35,352 bases of DNA, from positions 1 through 35,352 of the forward strand of contig DXDE01000125.1 of the NCBI GenBank assembly GCA_019115615.1, written 5' to 3'. The notes under the pieces are model-generated. The model was given only the letters and a program-made list of their open reading frames with translations, did not search any database and was not told where the DNA came from. Below are positions 22,000 through 30,495 of this stretch, piece after piece; position 1 is the stretch's first letter; the number at the start of each line of letters is the position of its first letter. Source of the DNA: Candidatus Agathobaculum merdavium. Its GTDB lineage: Bacteria > Bacillota > Clostridia > Oscillospirales > Butyricicoccaceae. Position numbers and translations under genes: made by a program.

Positions 22000-23589
22000 T
22001 CAGCCGAGCACCGGCGCAAATTCCTCCATAATACGGTATGCGGCACGGATGCCGTCGACCGCGGCGGACAAAATGCCGCCCGCATAGCCCGCGCCCTCGC
22101 CGCAGGGAATGAGCCCCTTGCAGCCAAGGCCGAACAGGTCGTCCCCGCGTTCCATGCGTACCGGCGAAGATGTGCGCGTCTCCGGCCCGGTCAGCAGCGC
22201 GTCTGCTGCGTCAAAACCGCGGATCTTGCGACCAAAGTACGGCAAGCTATCCCGCAGCATGGCCTGCGCAAAGTCCGGCAGACAGGCTGCGGCTTCGCCA
22301 AACTGCACCCCGACCGGGTAGGTCGGCTGTACGATGCCCGGTTTGCGGCTCGGCTTGCCTGCCAGAAAATCGCCCACGCGCTGACAAGGCGCGCGGTACG
22401 AGCCGGTCTGCGCGAACGCCACGCGCTCAATGCGCCGCTGTAAGGCCACACCGCCAAACGGCGTGCCGTCGTCAAAATCGGCCGGATCAACCGACACCGC
22501 GAGCGCCGCGTTGGCGTTTTTGCCGTCGCGCGCATGATAACTCATGCCGTTGGTGACCACGCTGTTTTCCTCGCTCTGCGCCGCGACGACCACGCCGCCA
22601 GGACACATGCAGAACGAATAGCAGGCCCGTCCGCCTTCGCGGCGGGACAAGTTATATTCGGCAGGCGGCAGCAGCGGGTGTCCCGCAAACTTACCATATA
22701 GCGCGCGGTCGATCTCGCTTTGCAAATGCTCGATGCGCACGCCGACCGAAAACGCCTTCGGGACAAAGTATACCCCATTTTCGTGCAGCGCATAGAAGGT
22801 ATCGCGCGCAGAATGGCCGATGGCAATAACCGCCCGCTCGCAGGCGGTCTCTCCATCCGCGGTGCGCACAGCGCGCAGCGCGCCATTCTGCACCGAAACA
22901 CCGGTCAGCGCGGTGCCAAAGCGCACCTCGCCGCCGTTTGCAATGATGTCGCGCCGCATGGCGCGCACCACGTCTTTCAGGATATCCGTGCCCACATGTG
23001 GCTTGGCCTTTTTGACAATGTCATCCGGCGCACCGTGCGCCGCCAGCGTGTCAAGCACCGCGCTGCACAGCGGGTCGCCGATGCGGGTGGTCAGCTTGCC
23101 ATCCGAATACGCGCCCGCGCCGCCCTCACCAAACTGGATATTGGTTTCCGGGTCGAGCGCGCCGCCCGACCAGAAGGCTTCCACCGCGCAGTCGCGCGCG
23201 TCCAGATCGCCGCCGCGCTCCAAAACCAACGGTGCGTAGCCGTGTTTTGCCAGCGTATAAGCTGCAAACAGCCCAGCCGGACCCAATCCGACCACGACCG
23301 GCCGATGTTCCAGCCGCTTAGTCCCGCGCGGGATGGCAGGCCGTGCATCGTCTTGATAACGAACGAAGGGCATTTGCAGATGTTCTGCAAATGCCTTTTC
23401 GTCCACAGGTGCGTCCAGCCGCACCGAATATACGCGGAAGATCCTGCCGCGGCGTGCATCAATGCTCACGCGGCTGACCACCGCCTGCGTTTCGTTTGAA
23501 ACAAGGCCGGTCAGGCGGCGCGCTTCGGCGATTGCCTGCGCCTCCGGTTCGTCAAACGGCAGGCGGATGTTGCTCACAAGCAGGCTCAT
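22000..23589 (-). CDS. FAD-dependent oxidoreductase (COG2509-type)
   Basis: A 529-residue flavoprotein. An N-terminal ferredoxin-like domain of about 85 residues precedes the FAD-binding motif VVVGLGPAGLFAAYTLAKHG (about 97-116). The NIQFGEGGAGAYSDGKLTTR signature of the COG2509 family is present. GHSARDTF follows, and the C-terminal IPCGEGAGYAGGI closes the FAD site. The substrate is not known. It overlaps cdaR by 4 nt and precedes the RseC-like gene, so it belongs to the c-di-AMP operon. Confidence 0.88.
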   Translation of the reverse strand: MSLLVSNIRLPFDEPEAQAIAEARRLTGLVSNETQAVVSRVSIDARRGRIFRVYSVRLDAPVDEKAFAEHLQMPFVRYQDDARPAIPRGTKRLEHRPVVVGLGPAGLFAAYTLAKHGYAPLVLERGGDLDARDCAVEAFWSGGALDPETNIQFGEGGAGAYSDGKLTTRIGDPLCSAVLDTLAAHGAPDDIVKKAKPHVGTDILKDVVRAMRRDIIANGGEVRFGTALTGVSVQNGALRAVRTADGETACERAVIAIGHSARDTFYALHENGVYFVPKAFSVGVRIEHLQSEIDRALYGKFAGHPLLPPAEYNLSRREGGRACYSFCMCPGGVVVAAQSEENSVVTNGMSYHARDGKNANAALAVSVDPADFDDGTPFGGVALQRRIERVAFAQTGSYRAPCQRVGDFLAGKPSRKPGIVQPTYPVGVQFGEAAACLPDFAQAMLRDSLPYFGRKIRGFDAADALLTGPETRTSSPVRMERGDDLFGLGCKGLIPCGEGAGYAGGILSAAVDGIRAAYRIMEEFAPVLG

Positions 23590-24938
23590 ACGCCATCCCC
23601 GCTTTCTGCGGCAGCCCCGTCGCCGGCCTCGCCGGCAGGCACATCGGCCGACACATCACCGCCCGCATTGCCATCCTCTGCCGTGCCGGTGATCTCGATC
23701 TCGACCTCCACGTCTTCCTCGACCAGCGTTACGCCGGCGGGCAGCCCGGTCGCCGCGATGACACCCTTGACCTTGTGCGTACCTGTGCCGAGCGAAACAG
23801 AGTCAAATGTAAGGCCAACGGACAGCGCATTGACATCTACCTGCTCCAGTGCACTCTCACTGCCGCGCAGCTCGATCTCAACCGATTCAGTCAGCACGCT
23901 GACCGTATATGGCGTCTCCTCCTGTGCAGTGTCGGTCGGCACGAATTTGCTGACCTGCACGCTGCGCGTGGAGACATTTTCCTCTTCCTTAACGGTCAGC
24001 GTGACCTTGGCGGTCGACGGCTGGCCGCTGTCCAGACGCACGCCTTCCGGCAGCGGAATCTCCATTTCGATCGCGACGCCTGTGCGCGCGGTATCCAGAT
24101 CGATCGTCCCGAGGTTGATCTCGGTAATGCCCGCAAGGGTGTTCTGATCGCCGATCAGCGTGACCGCCGCCGGATCGATCGAAACATCGACCTGCTCCTG
24201 CTTGAGGGTCTCGCCGTCGGTCAGTGTGACCTTGAGCGGCACGCTCTCGATCGGGTAGATCGGCACGCGCACGGTAATGGTATCAGTCTGGCAAGTGACA
24301 TGCGTGCCGGTAATCGGCTCGCCCGCGTCATTGTACAGCGAAATACCACATTCTCCGGTAAAGGTCGAGGAACGGTCATCGACACTGATCGTGCCGTAAG
24401 CATAAGCGACCTCCTGCAGTTCCGCAGCGGGGCCGGAGATCGTGACCTCCTTGGTCGTGGTCGGCTCGGGCGTACCGGCGCGGCTGCCTTCGGCCGTGGT
24501 GCCGGTGGTTTCAATGCGCACAGGCACGGTCGTGGTCGTTACCTTGTCCACCAGCACGCGGACGGTCACCGGATCGGTGCGCAGCGCATCGACATTGTAG
24601 CTGCCGGTCGAAATCTGCGGTGTAAGCGCGTATTCGCCCGCGCCATCCGTCAGTGTAGACACGTCAACCGTCACAGCGACCTTTTTCTGGAATGCCCGGT
24701 CGGTGATTTCGTTGTTCGGGCCTTCGACCACAACGTCCACCATGGTAGTGTATTCGATCACCGACAGACCATACTCGCTGTACAGTTGATCTGCGCCGAC
24801 GATCTTCACTTCCACATCGTTGACAGTCGTGCGCTTGCTGGGGTTTTCAATATCACGCACAACAATCCACAGCACAAACGCCAGAAACAGCGACAGCAGC
24901 CGCAGCCACAGGTCATGCTTTTTCATAAACTGCTTCAT
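23586..24938 (-). CDS. cdaR: CdaR/YbbR-domain regulator of diadenylate cyclase
   Basis: A 450-residue protein: one N-terminal membrane helix (about 12-27, LWLRLLSLFLAFVLWIVV), then extracellular YbbR repeats rich in beta strands with the characteristic VTI.GP...L..V pattern. The acidic, Ala/Gly-rich C-terminal tail is low complexity. CdaR modulates CdaA activity at the membrane. It overlaps cdaA by 4 nt (ATGA). Confidence 0.92.
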   Translation of the reverse strand: MKQFMKKHDLWLRLLSLFLAFVLWIVVRDIENPSKRTTVNDVEVKIVGADQLYSEYGLSVIEYTTMVDVVVEGPNNEITDRAFQKKVAVTVDVSTLTDGAGEYALTPQISTGSYNVDALRTDPVTVRVLVDKVTTTTVPVRIETTGTTAEGSRAGTPEPTTTKEVTISGPAAELQEVAYAYGTISVDDRSSTFTGECGISLYNDAGEPITGTHVTCQTDTITVRVPIYPIESVPLKVTLTDGETLKQEQVDVSIDPAAVTLIGDQNTLAGITEINLGTIDLDTARTGVAIEMEIPLPEGVRLDSGQPSTAKVTLTVKEEENVSTRSVQVSKFVPTDTAQEETPYTVSVLTESVEIELRGSESALEQVDVNALSVGLTFDSVSLGTGTHKVKGVIAATGLPAGVTLVEEDVEVEIEITGTAEDGNAGGDVSADVPAGEAGDGAAAESGDGV

Positions 24939-25834
24939 TTGCCCGCGCCCCCCTTCCAGATGTTGCGGAGCACGGAAATGCGCTTCTTATCCAGTTTATT
25001 ATCGCTGATGAGTTCAGCCTCAAGCACCTTGCGCAGCACCTCGGGCGACAAATGCCGCTTGAGCATGCCGCCGATAGCGACCGAGATCGCGCCGGTCTCC
25101 TCCGACACGACGACCAGCACGCTGTCGGCCGATTCGCTCATGCCGACCGCCGCGCGATGGCGCGTACCCAGATCGCGCGACAGCGTCTGGCTGCCGGAAA
25201 GCGGCAGCACGCATCCGGCCGCGCAGATCTTTCCTGCACGCATAATGAGTGCACCGTCGTGCAGCGGGCTGTTTTTGAAAAAGATGTTTTTCAGCAGCTC
25301 GGGCGAGGGGATCGCGTCGATAACCGTGCCGGTTGCGACGATCTCACCCAGACGTTCCTTGCGCTCGAACACGATCAGCACGCCGGTCTTGGTCTTGGAC
25401 ATATCCGCACAGGCCGAGACAGTCGCGCTGATCGCGGCCTCGATCTCATCCGGGTCGTCGCTCGGCACCAGCAGACGGCTCAGGTTGCCCTTACCCAGCT
25501 GTTCGAGCAGCCGGCGCAGTTCCGGCTGAAAAATGATGACCAGCACAAACGGCGCATAGTATACCGCCGTGCGCAGGATATACGAAATCGAGGTCAGTCC
25601 GAGCCAGCTCGACAACAAAAGCGCCAGTCCCAGCACAATAATGCCCTTGGCAAGCCGCGCCGCGCTTGTATCCTTCAGCAGCTTCATCATACGGTAAATG
25701 ATGTAGGCAACGATCAGGACGTCGACCACATCCATGATGCCCGCCGTCTGCAGTGACGCTATGCCGCTTTCCAGCGATGAGAGCAGATCAAAATTCTGCA
25801 GCGGTGGGATAATAAAATCTTGAAAAGCCTCCAT
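24935..25834 (-). CDS. cdaA: Membrane diadenylate cyclase
   Basis: A 299-residue CdaA/DacA enzyme that joins two ATP to c-di-AMP. Three N-terminal helices (about 33-48, 62-78, 80-102) precede the DAC domain, with HDGA (Asp193-Ala195) and RHR (225-227), the two catalytic motifs. GGTG-like loops are not needed in this class. A possible -10 (TATAAA at 25897-25902, minus) lies about 65 bp upstream, but without a good -35. In many Firmicutes glmM follows cdaR; here an FAD protein does. Confidence 0.95.
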   Translation of the reverse strand: MEAFQDFIIPPLQNFDLLSSLESGIASLQTAGIMDVVDVLIVAYIIYRMMKLLKDTSAARLAKGIIVLGLALLLSSWLGLTSISYILRTAVYYAPFVLVIIFQPELRRLLEQLGKGNLSRLLVPSDDPDEIEAAISATVSACADMSKTKTGVLIVFERKERLGEIVATGTVIDAIPSPELLKNIFFKNSPLHDGALIMRAGKICAAGCVLPLSGSQTLSRDLGTRHRAAVGMSESADSVLVVVSEETGAISVAIGGMLKRHLSPEVLRKVLEAELISDNKLDKKRISVLRNIWKGGAGK

Positions 25835-25934
25835 AAAGCCACCTATCCTGTCAATTTTCTGCCTTGCACAAAAGCGGAAGGCAAAATTTTTCCTTATTTA
25901 TACTACCACAAATCCCCGGCCCTGTATAGCGAAT

Positions 25935-27062
25935 TCACAGATTTTTTACGGCTTTGCAAACCGCAGCGGCCGCTTGCTCCATCTGCCGCGCGGTCGAATA
26001 AAAGGAGGTGGAAAAGCGTACCGTACCGGTATCCTCCGTGCCCGCCGTGCGGTGTGCGAGCGGCGCACAGTGCAGTCCTGCGCGCACTGCAATCCCCTGC
26101 TGCGAGAGCGCCTCAGCCACGGTCTCGCTCGGAACACCCGCCACCCGCAGGGATACGACCCCGGTCTGTTCCGGGTGCGAAAAGCACTCGATACGCGGCG
26201 AGTTTTCCAGCGCACGCACAAACTCATGGACGAGCCGCCGCTCATGCGCCAAAATATTCGCTGCCCCGACCGACCGCACAAACGCAATGCCCGCGGCAAG
26301 CCCCGCTGCACCGGGCAGGTTGGGCGTGCCGCTCTCAAGCGCGTCCGGCAGGAAATCCGGCTGGGAAAGCTGTTCGGACAGGCTGCCCGTGCCGCCCGCA
26401 AGCAGCGGGCGCTGCGCGATGCGGTCGTCCAGCACAAGCAGTAGTCCCGTGCCCTGCGGGCCATATAGGCCCTTATGCCCCGGCATACAGACCGCCGCAA
26501 GACAAGGATATTTGGTCACGTCGAGGTCGATCACACCTGCCGACTGCGACGCGTCCAGAATCAGCGGCACACCCGCCTTATCCAGCAGCGCGGCGATGCT
26601 GTCCAGCGGGGCGGCATAGCCGAACACATTGGACACATGGTTCAGGATCATCAGCTCGACCCCATCCGCGAGCGCCTGCTCCGCCCGCCGCACCATGCCG
26701 TCCGCGTCCCAAAGCGGTGCGTCCAGCACAATCGGCTCTATGCCGCGCAGCGCGAGCGGCCGCATGACCGCATTATGCTCATACCCGCCAACCGCAATAC
26801 GCATACCCGGCTGCACCAGCGCATGAATCGCCAAATTGAGCGCGTGCGTGGCGTTCATCGTGAGCACCACCCGCGCAGGATCAGTCACGCCGAACAGCGC
26901 TGCCGCCTGTTCCCGGCAGGCGTACATCGTTTCGCCCGCCTTCTGCGCCGCGGCATAACCGCCGCGCGCATACCCTGCTGCCCCGCGCAGCGCCTGCCGC
27001 ACGGACTCCTCGACCGCGCGCGGCTTGTGCAGCGTGGTTGCGGCATTATCCAGATAGATCAT
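25935..27062 (-). CDS. Cysteine desulfurase/selenocysteine lyase-like aminotransferase (class V)
   Basis: A 375-residue PLP enzyme beginning IYLDNAATTLHKP. The cofactor histidine region (NHVSNVFG), DASQSAGV and the Schiff-base Lys197 (PGHKGLYGPQGTG) are visible. A cysteine at 332 (AGLHCAPLAH) sits where desulfurases carry the catalytic Cys. It overlaps the DUF3343 gene by 4 nt. The pair is typical of clostridial genes proposed to move sulfur or selenium; no selD or yedF is in the window. Substrate is inferred, not shown. Confidence 0.88.
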   Translation of the reverse strand: MIYLDNAATTLHKPRAVEESVRQALRGAAGYARGGYAAAQKAGETMYACREQAAALFGVTDPARVVLTMNATHALNLAIHALVQPGMRIAVGGYEHNAVMRPLALRGIEPIVLDAPLWDADGMVRRAEQALADGVELMILNHVSNVFGYAAPLDSIAALLDKAGVPLILDASQSAGVIDLDVTKYPCLAAVCMPGHKGLYGPQGTGLLLVLDDRIAQRPLLAGGTGSLSEQLSQPDFLPDALESGTPNLPGAAGLAAGIAFVRSVGAANILAHERRLVHEFVRALENSPRIECFSHPEQTGVVSLRVAGVPSETVAEALSQQGIAVRAGLHCAPLAHRTAGTEDTGTVRFSTSFYSTARQMEQAAAAVCKAVKNL

Positions 27063-27298
27063 GTGCCCGCCCCCTCATCCGGCAGCACACGGCAGGGCGA
27101 AATGCCAAGCTGCCGCAAACGGCGCAAGGCCTCGTCCGCCTGCCCCGCACCCACGCGCACCGCCCAGCCGCAGGATTCCGTCTGCGCATGCCGCGGCGGG
27201 CGGGTGACCTCACCCGGCACGCCCATCTGTCCCAAATGCCGCCGCAGACCGATCGCCTCGGTGTAGCTGCGGCATATCAAAAGCGAATATCGGCTCAT
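27059..27298 (-). CDS. DUF3343 protein, putative Se/S carrier
   Basis: A 79-residue protein (MSRYSLLICRSYTEAIGLRR...ESCGWAVRV...). The S-C-G-W-A motif near residue 43 matches the conserved cysteine of DUF3343. The frame is open much further upstream, but only because it runs antisense to the ATPase gene; ATG at 27298 with AGAGGA 5 nt upstream is the real start. It overlaps the desulfurase-like gene and probably hands sulfur or selenium on from it. Confidence 0.85.
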   Translation of the reverse strand: MSRYSLLICRSYTEAIGLRRHLGQMGVPGEVTRPPRHAQTESCGWAVRVGAGQADEALRRLRQLGISPCRVLPDEGAGT

Positions 27299-27316
27299 AG
27301 CCGTCCTCTCCCTCCA

Positions 27317-27369
27317 AGCATAGTCTATCCCCATCCTATGTTGAAAAGGCGCACAAAGTGTGCTATGCT
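27317..27369. promoter_or_regulatory. Overlapping divergent promoters with shared -35 region
   Basis: Plus strand: TTGAAA (27341-27346), 17-bp spacer, TATGCT (27364-27369) with TGC extension, for the AAA ATPase. Minus strand: TTCAAC (27340-27345), 17-bp spacer, TATGCT (27317-27322), for the DUF3343 gene. The plus spacer contains GCACA-AAG-TGTGC, a possible operator dyad. Polymerases could not use both at once. The minus promoter is the weaker of the two. Confidence 0.65.
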
Positions 27370-27406
27370 GGTTGCGAAACAAAAATCTTCCTTGGAGGGG
27401 AGCAAT

Positions 27407-28612
27407 ATGGAACTTTCCGCCCTTTCGCTGCGCCTGCGCGCGCTTTCCGCGCTGCGCGGCCTGCAACATACGCCGCTTGTGCGCGCGTCGATGTCTGCGC
27501 TCGACAGCCTCGCGGGCGACAGTGCCGCACAGTTTGCCGACGCCTATGGCGCGCTGTGCGCCGCACACTATGCCTGCGGCGATGCGTCGCGCACCCTGCT
27601 TGACGCCGTGCACTACGACGTCAATACCCTGACCGATACGCTCGCCGCCCCGGCGGATGCGCTGCTGGGCGCGGCAACGCGCGATCTGGAAACGCTGGAC
27701 GCATTGCTCGCACTGGATGGCGCGGCGCTCAAAACCGCCGCGTCCGGACGTTTCGGCGTGCCCGCCCTGCTTGACCTGCCGGATTTCCCCGCCTCCGCCC
27801 CGCTGCCCTTCCGGGACGGCGCGGCGCTGGCGAGCTTCTACCGTGCGCAGGGCTACGGCTTTTTCGCACAGGCAACCGCCTTCGCCGTGCAGGATGACGG
27901 TTCGGTGCGCCCGATCGTGCACCCCGATCCGATCCGGCTGCGCGACCTGCCCGGCTATGAGCGCCAGAAGCAGCAGATTCTGCAAAACACCCGCGCTTTC
28001 CTCGACGGACGCGAGGCCAACAATATCCTGCTTTACGGCGACAAGGGTACGGGTAAATCCTCGACCGTCAAAGCCGTTGTCAACGAATATGCCGAGCGCG
28101 GCCTGCGCATTATCGAAATGGCCCCGCGGCATATCACCAGCTTCCCCAAAATCTTCGCGGAAACGCTGCGCTCGCCGTTTAAATTCATCGTATTCCTCGA
28201 CGATCTGTCTTTCAGCCGCGAGGACGACAACTTCGCTGCGCTCAAGGCGTTCATCGAGGGCGGCCTCGCCGGCAAGCCTGCAAATCTGGTCATTTATGCG
28301 ACCAGCAACCGCCGTCACCTGATCCGCGAAAGCTTTGCCGACCGCGAGGGCGACGAGGTGCGTGTGCGTGACAGTCTGGAGACCGTCACCTCTCTGTCCG
28401 ACCGCTTCGGTTTGGAGATCACCTTCTCTGTGCCGGACAAGGACGAGTACCTGTACATCGTCGACCAGCTTGCCGCCGAGAGCGGCCTCACGCTCGAGGG
28501 CGAACAGCTGCATCTGCTTGCCGAGCGTTTCGCGCTGCGGCGCAACGGACGCTCGCCGCGCACCGCGCGCCAGTTCATCAGCCAGCAGCTGGCAGAAAAA
28601 TACGAGAAGTGA
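27407..28612 (+). CDS. AAA ATPase (DUF815-like)
   Basis: A 401-residue ATPase. A helical N-terminus (about 1-180) precedes a AAA domain with Walker A GDKGTGKSST (Lys217), Walker B FIVFLDDLSF, ATSNRRHL and a sensor-2/lid region with RSPRTARQF. This is the DUF815 architecture, a cytoplasmic ATPase of unknown target. ATG at 27407 is chosen because GGAGGGG lies 6 nt upstream. It has its own strong promoter and a terminator at 28652-28685, so it is monocistronic. Confidence 0.88.
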   Translation: MELSALSLRLRALSALRGLQHTPLVRASMSALDSLAGDSAAQFADAYGALCAAHYACGDASRTLLDAVHYDVNTLTDTLAAPADALLGAATRDLETLDALLALDGAALKTAASGRFGVPALLDLPDFPASAPLPFRDGAALASFYRAQGYGFFAQATAFAVQDDGSVRPIVHPDPIRLRDLPGYERQKQQILQNTRAFLDGREANNILLYGDKGTGKSSTVKAVVNEYAERGLRIIEMAPRHITSFPKIFAETLRSPFKFIVFLDDLSFSREDDNFAALKAFIEGGLAGKPANLVIYATSNRRHLIRESFADREGDEVRVRDSLETVTSLSDRFGLEITFSVPDKDEYLYIVDQLAAESGLTLEGEQLHLLAERFALRRNGRSPRTARQFISQQLAEKYEK

Positions 28613-28651
28613 CACACAGAAAAAGTGCGCCGCATGGCGCGCATCAGACAG

Positions 28652-28685
28652 AAAAGAACCGCCCCCAAAGGGCGGTTCTTTTCAT
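28652..28685 (+). terminator. Bidirectional terminator between the ATPase and htrA
   Basis: GAAAAGAACCGCCC (from about 28652) pairs with GGGCGGTTCTTTTC around CCAAA; the plus-strand tail is TTCTTTTC. It serves the plus-strand ATPase and, read the other way, transcripts from htrA. Confidence 0.8.
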
Positions 28686-28829
28686 AAAAGCCGAGGACAT
28701 GCGCCTCGGTTTTTATACCAGTGCGGAGCAAAGTTTCGCGCGCGGTGCGCGTCGGAACTTTGCGCAGCCAAGGCGATGTCCGCGTGTATCGCGGCATCGC
28801 CCTTTCGTTTGCAAGCGTGGTTGCCAACG
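28684..28829. repeat. Second intergenic hairpin array
   Basis: Four further inverted repeats follow the terminator: 28684-28696/28704-28716 (13 bp with one G-T, loop ACATGCG), 28728-28735/28756-28763 (8 bp), 28772-28784/28790-28801 (7 + 5 bp with one bulge) and 28806-28814/28821-28829 (4 + 4 bp around a mismatch). The first shares its loop and flanking GG/CC with 13430-13440. Region holds no gene. Confidence 0.65.
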
Positions 28830-28835
28830 AGTTTT

Positions 28836-30344
28836 TTACCAGCCGAAATAGGAGAACGGATTCTGATACTGCGGATACTGCGAACTGCCGCTCTGGCTGT
28901 TCTGCGTGCTCTGCTCAGCCTCCGGGTCTTCGCCCTCGAGGTCGTGCGCATCGGTCAGCGTGACAGTCAGGTTGAGCGTCTTGCCGGTCGAGAGACGGTA
29001 AACCGTCAGCGTGATCTTGTCGCCCGCCTTCATATCTTCCTTGATCTCGTTTACGTCATCCATGGTCGGGGTTGGGGTGCCGTTGACCGCGGTAATCACG
29101 TCACCAACCTGCAGACCCTCGCTTGCCGCCTTGGCACGCGAGTCAATCGAGTAAACCTGTACGCCCGCGATGCTGCCGTCCGCAGATTCAACGTTCTGGC
29201 CGGTGATACCGATGGACGGACGGCCCGCAACATAGCCGTTGGCGATCAGCTCATCAACGACCTCCTTGGCCGTGTTGATCGGGATCGCAAAGCCCATGCC
29301 TTCGATCGAAGCCTCGCCAAACGCGCTGCTCGACAGCTTAGCCGAGGTGATGCCGACAACCTGACCATACTTATTGATCAGTGCGCCGCCCGAGTTGCCG
29401 GGGTTGATGGACGCGTCGGTCTGGATGAGTGTCATAACGCGGTCGTTAATGGTTACGTCACGGTTAATAGCCGAAATGCGGCCGCCGGTGATCGTGTTGG
29501 CAAACTGTACGCCGCCGGGCGAGCCGATTGCGTAAGCGTATTCACCAGGCTGCAGTTCATCCGAGTTGCCGAACTCTGCTGCGGTCAGCTCTTCTTCCGG
29601 CTCGACCTTGATGACTGCGAGGTCGGTCTGCTCGTCTGTGCCGACGATGGTCGCCTCATACTGCTTGCCATCGCTCAGCTGTACGGTCACGCTCTGCGCA
29701 TCCTCGACAACGTGGTTGTTGGTGATGATGTAGCCGTCCGAACTCATGATAACGCCCGAACCGCTGCCCGTACCGTTCGCCATCGTCGAAATAACCGACA
29801 CGATGGACGGGCTGACCTTCTTGTAGATCTCCTCACCAGCAAGGCCGTTGACCGTATCGTAGTTATCCGGATCGAGGTCAGGCGTGCTGTTGAGCTGGAC
29901 TGTCGGCGTATCGCCCGTCTCCGCGTTGGCAGAAACCACGTTGCCATCACCCGTATACACCAGATGTCCGATCAGCGCGCCGCCCGCGAACAGCAGGCAG
30001 GCCGCTGCCACACTGCAAAGGCCGATCACGACCGCGCGGCCATGCCGCTTGTGCTTTTTCGGCGGCTGCGGCGGTACCGCGCCGTTCTGATACTGCGGCG
30101 GCACCGTATACTGCGGTGCGCCGTCCTGCTGTGCGTTGAAGTCCGCCCGCTGCTGCGGTGCGACGTAGTCCGGATGCTGCACCGGCGTCTGGAACGGGGT
30201 GCGCGGCTCAGCAGACTGCTGCTCAGGTGCCTGCGATGCCGGCTGTTCGTATGCCTGCTGCTGTGCCTCGCTCGGCTGCTGGGAATCGGTATATGCTTCG
30301 CCGTGTTCGTTCGGCGTCTGGTTGTTCTTATTGAAGTCGTCCAT
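28836..30344 (-). CDS. HtrA/DegP-like membrane serine protease
   Basis: A 502-residue S1C protease for protein quality control outside the membrane. A Gln/Pro-rich cytoplasmic tail (about 1-95) leads to one membrane helix (about 103-128). Next is a trypsin-like domain with the triad in TNNHVVED, DLAVIKV and NPGNSGGAL, then a single PDZ domain (about 385-470) and a short acidic/Ser-rich end. ATG at 30344 has GGGAGG 9 nt upstream. It lies directly downstream of the two-component genes, 151 bp after the kinase gene ends, and may be their target (inference). Confidence 0.93.
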   Translation of the reverse strand: MDDFNKNNQTPNEHGEAYTDSQQPSEAQQQAYEQPASQAPEQQSAEPRTPFQTPVQHPDYVAPQQRADFNAQQDGAPQYTVPPQYQNGAVPPQPPKKHKRHGRAVVIGLCSVAAACLLFAGGALIGHLVYTGDGNVVSANAETGDTPTVQLNSTPDLDPDNYDTVNGLAGEEIYKKVSPSIVSVISTMANGTGSGSGVIMSSDGYIITNNHVVEDAQSVTVQLSDGKQYEATIVGTDEQTDLAVIKVEPEEELTAAEFGNSDELQPGEYAYAIGSPGGVQFANTITGGRISAINRDVTINDRVMTLIQTDASINPGNSGGALINKYGQVVGITSAKLSSSAFGEASIEGMGFAIPINTAKEVVDELIANGYVAGRPSIGITGQNVESADGSIAGVQVYSIDSRAKAASEGLQVGDVITAVNGTPTPTMDDVNEIKEDMKAGDKITLTVYRLSTGKTLNLTVTLTDAHDLEGEDPEAEQSTQNSQSGSSQYPQYQNPFSYFGW

Positions 30345-30443
30345 GATTCATGACCTCCCTATCGATTTTGTGATTTCATTCTACCCGGCTATTGTGGCGG
30401 TTTGTTGAAAACAATATGAATAATTCTTGAACTTCTGCAGATA

Positions 30444-30488
30444 GGCCGCCCCGGCGCGCCGCTTTTCAGCGGCCGCGTCGGCGCGGCC
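30444..30488 (-). terminator. GC-rich hairpin after the histidine kinase gene
   Basis: Outer stem GGCCGC (30444-30449)/GCGGCC (30483-30488) and inner stem GCCGCT (30458-30463)/AGCGGC (30468-30473). No T-tract follows on the minus strand, so termination may be incomplete and htrA may be partly cotranscribed. The rest of 30345-30443 is an AT-rich leader of htrA, with TAGAAT as a possible -10 but no clear -35. Confidence 0.45.
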
Positions 30489-30495
30489 TTTCCGG

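Noticed and set aside
27299-28615. Longer N-terminus of the DUF3343 protein (518 residues in all)
   Set aside because: The extension is antisense to the AAA ATPase gene and crosses both divergent promoters. ATG at 27298 gives the normal length of the family.
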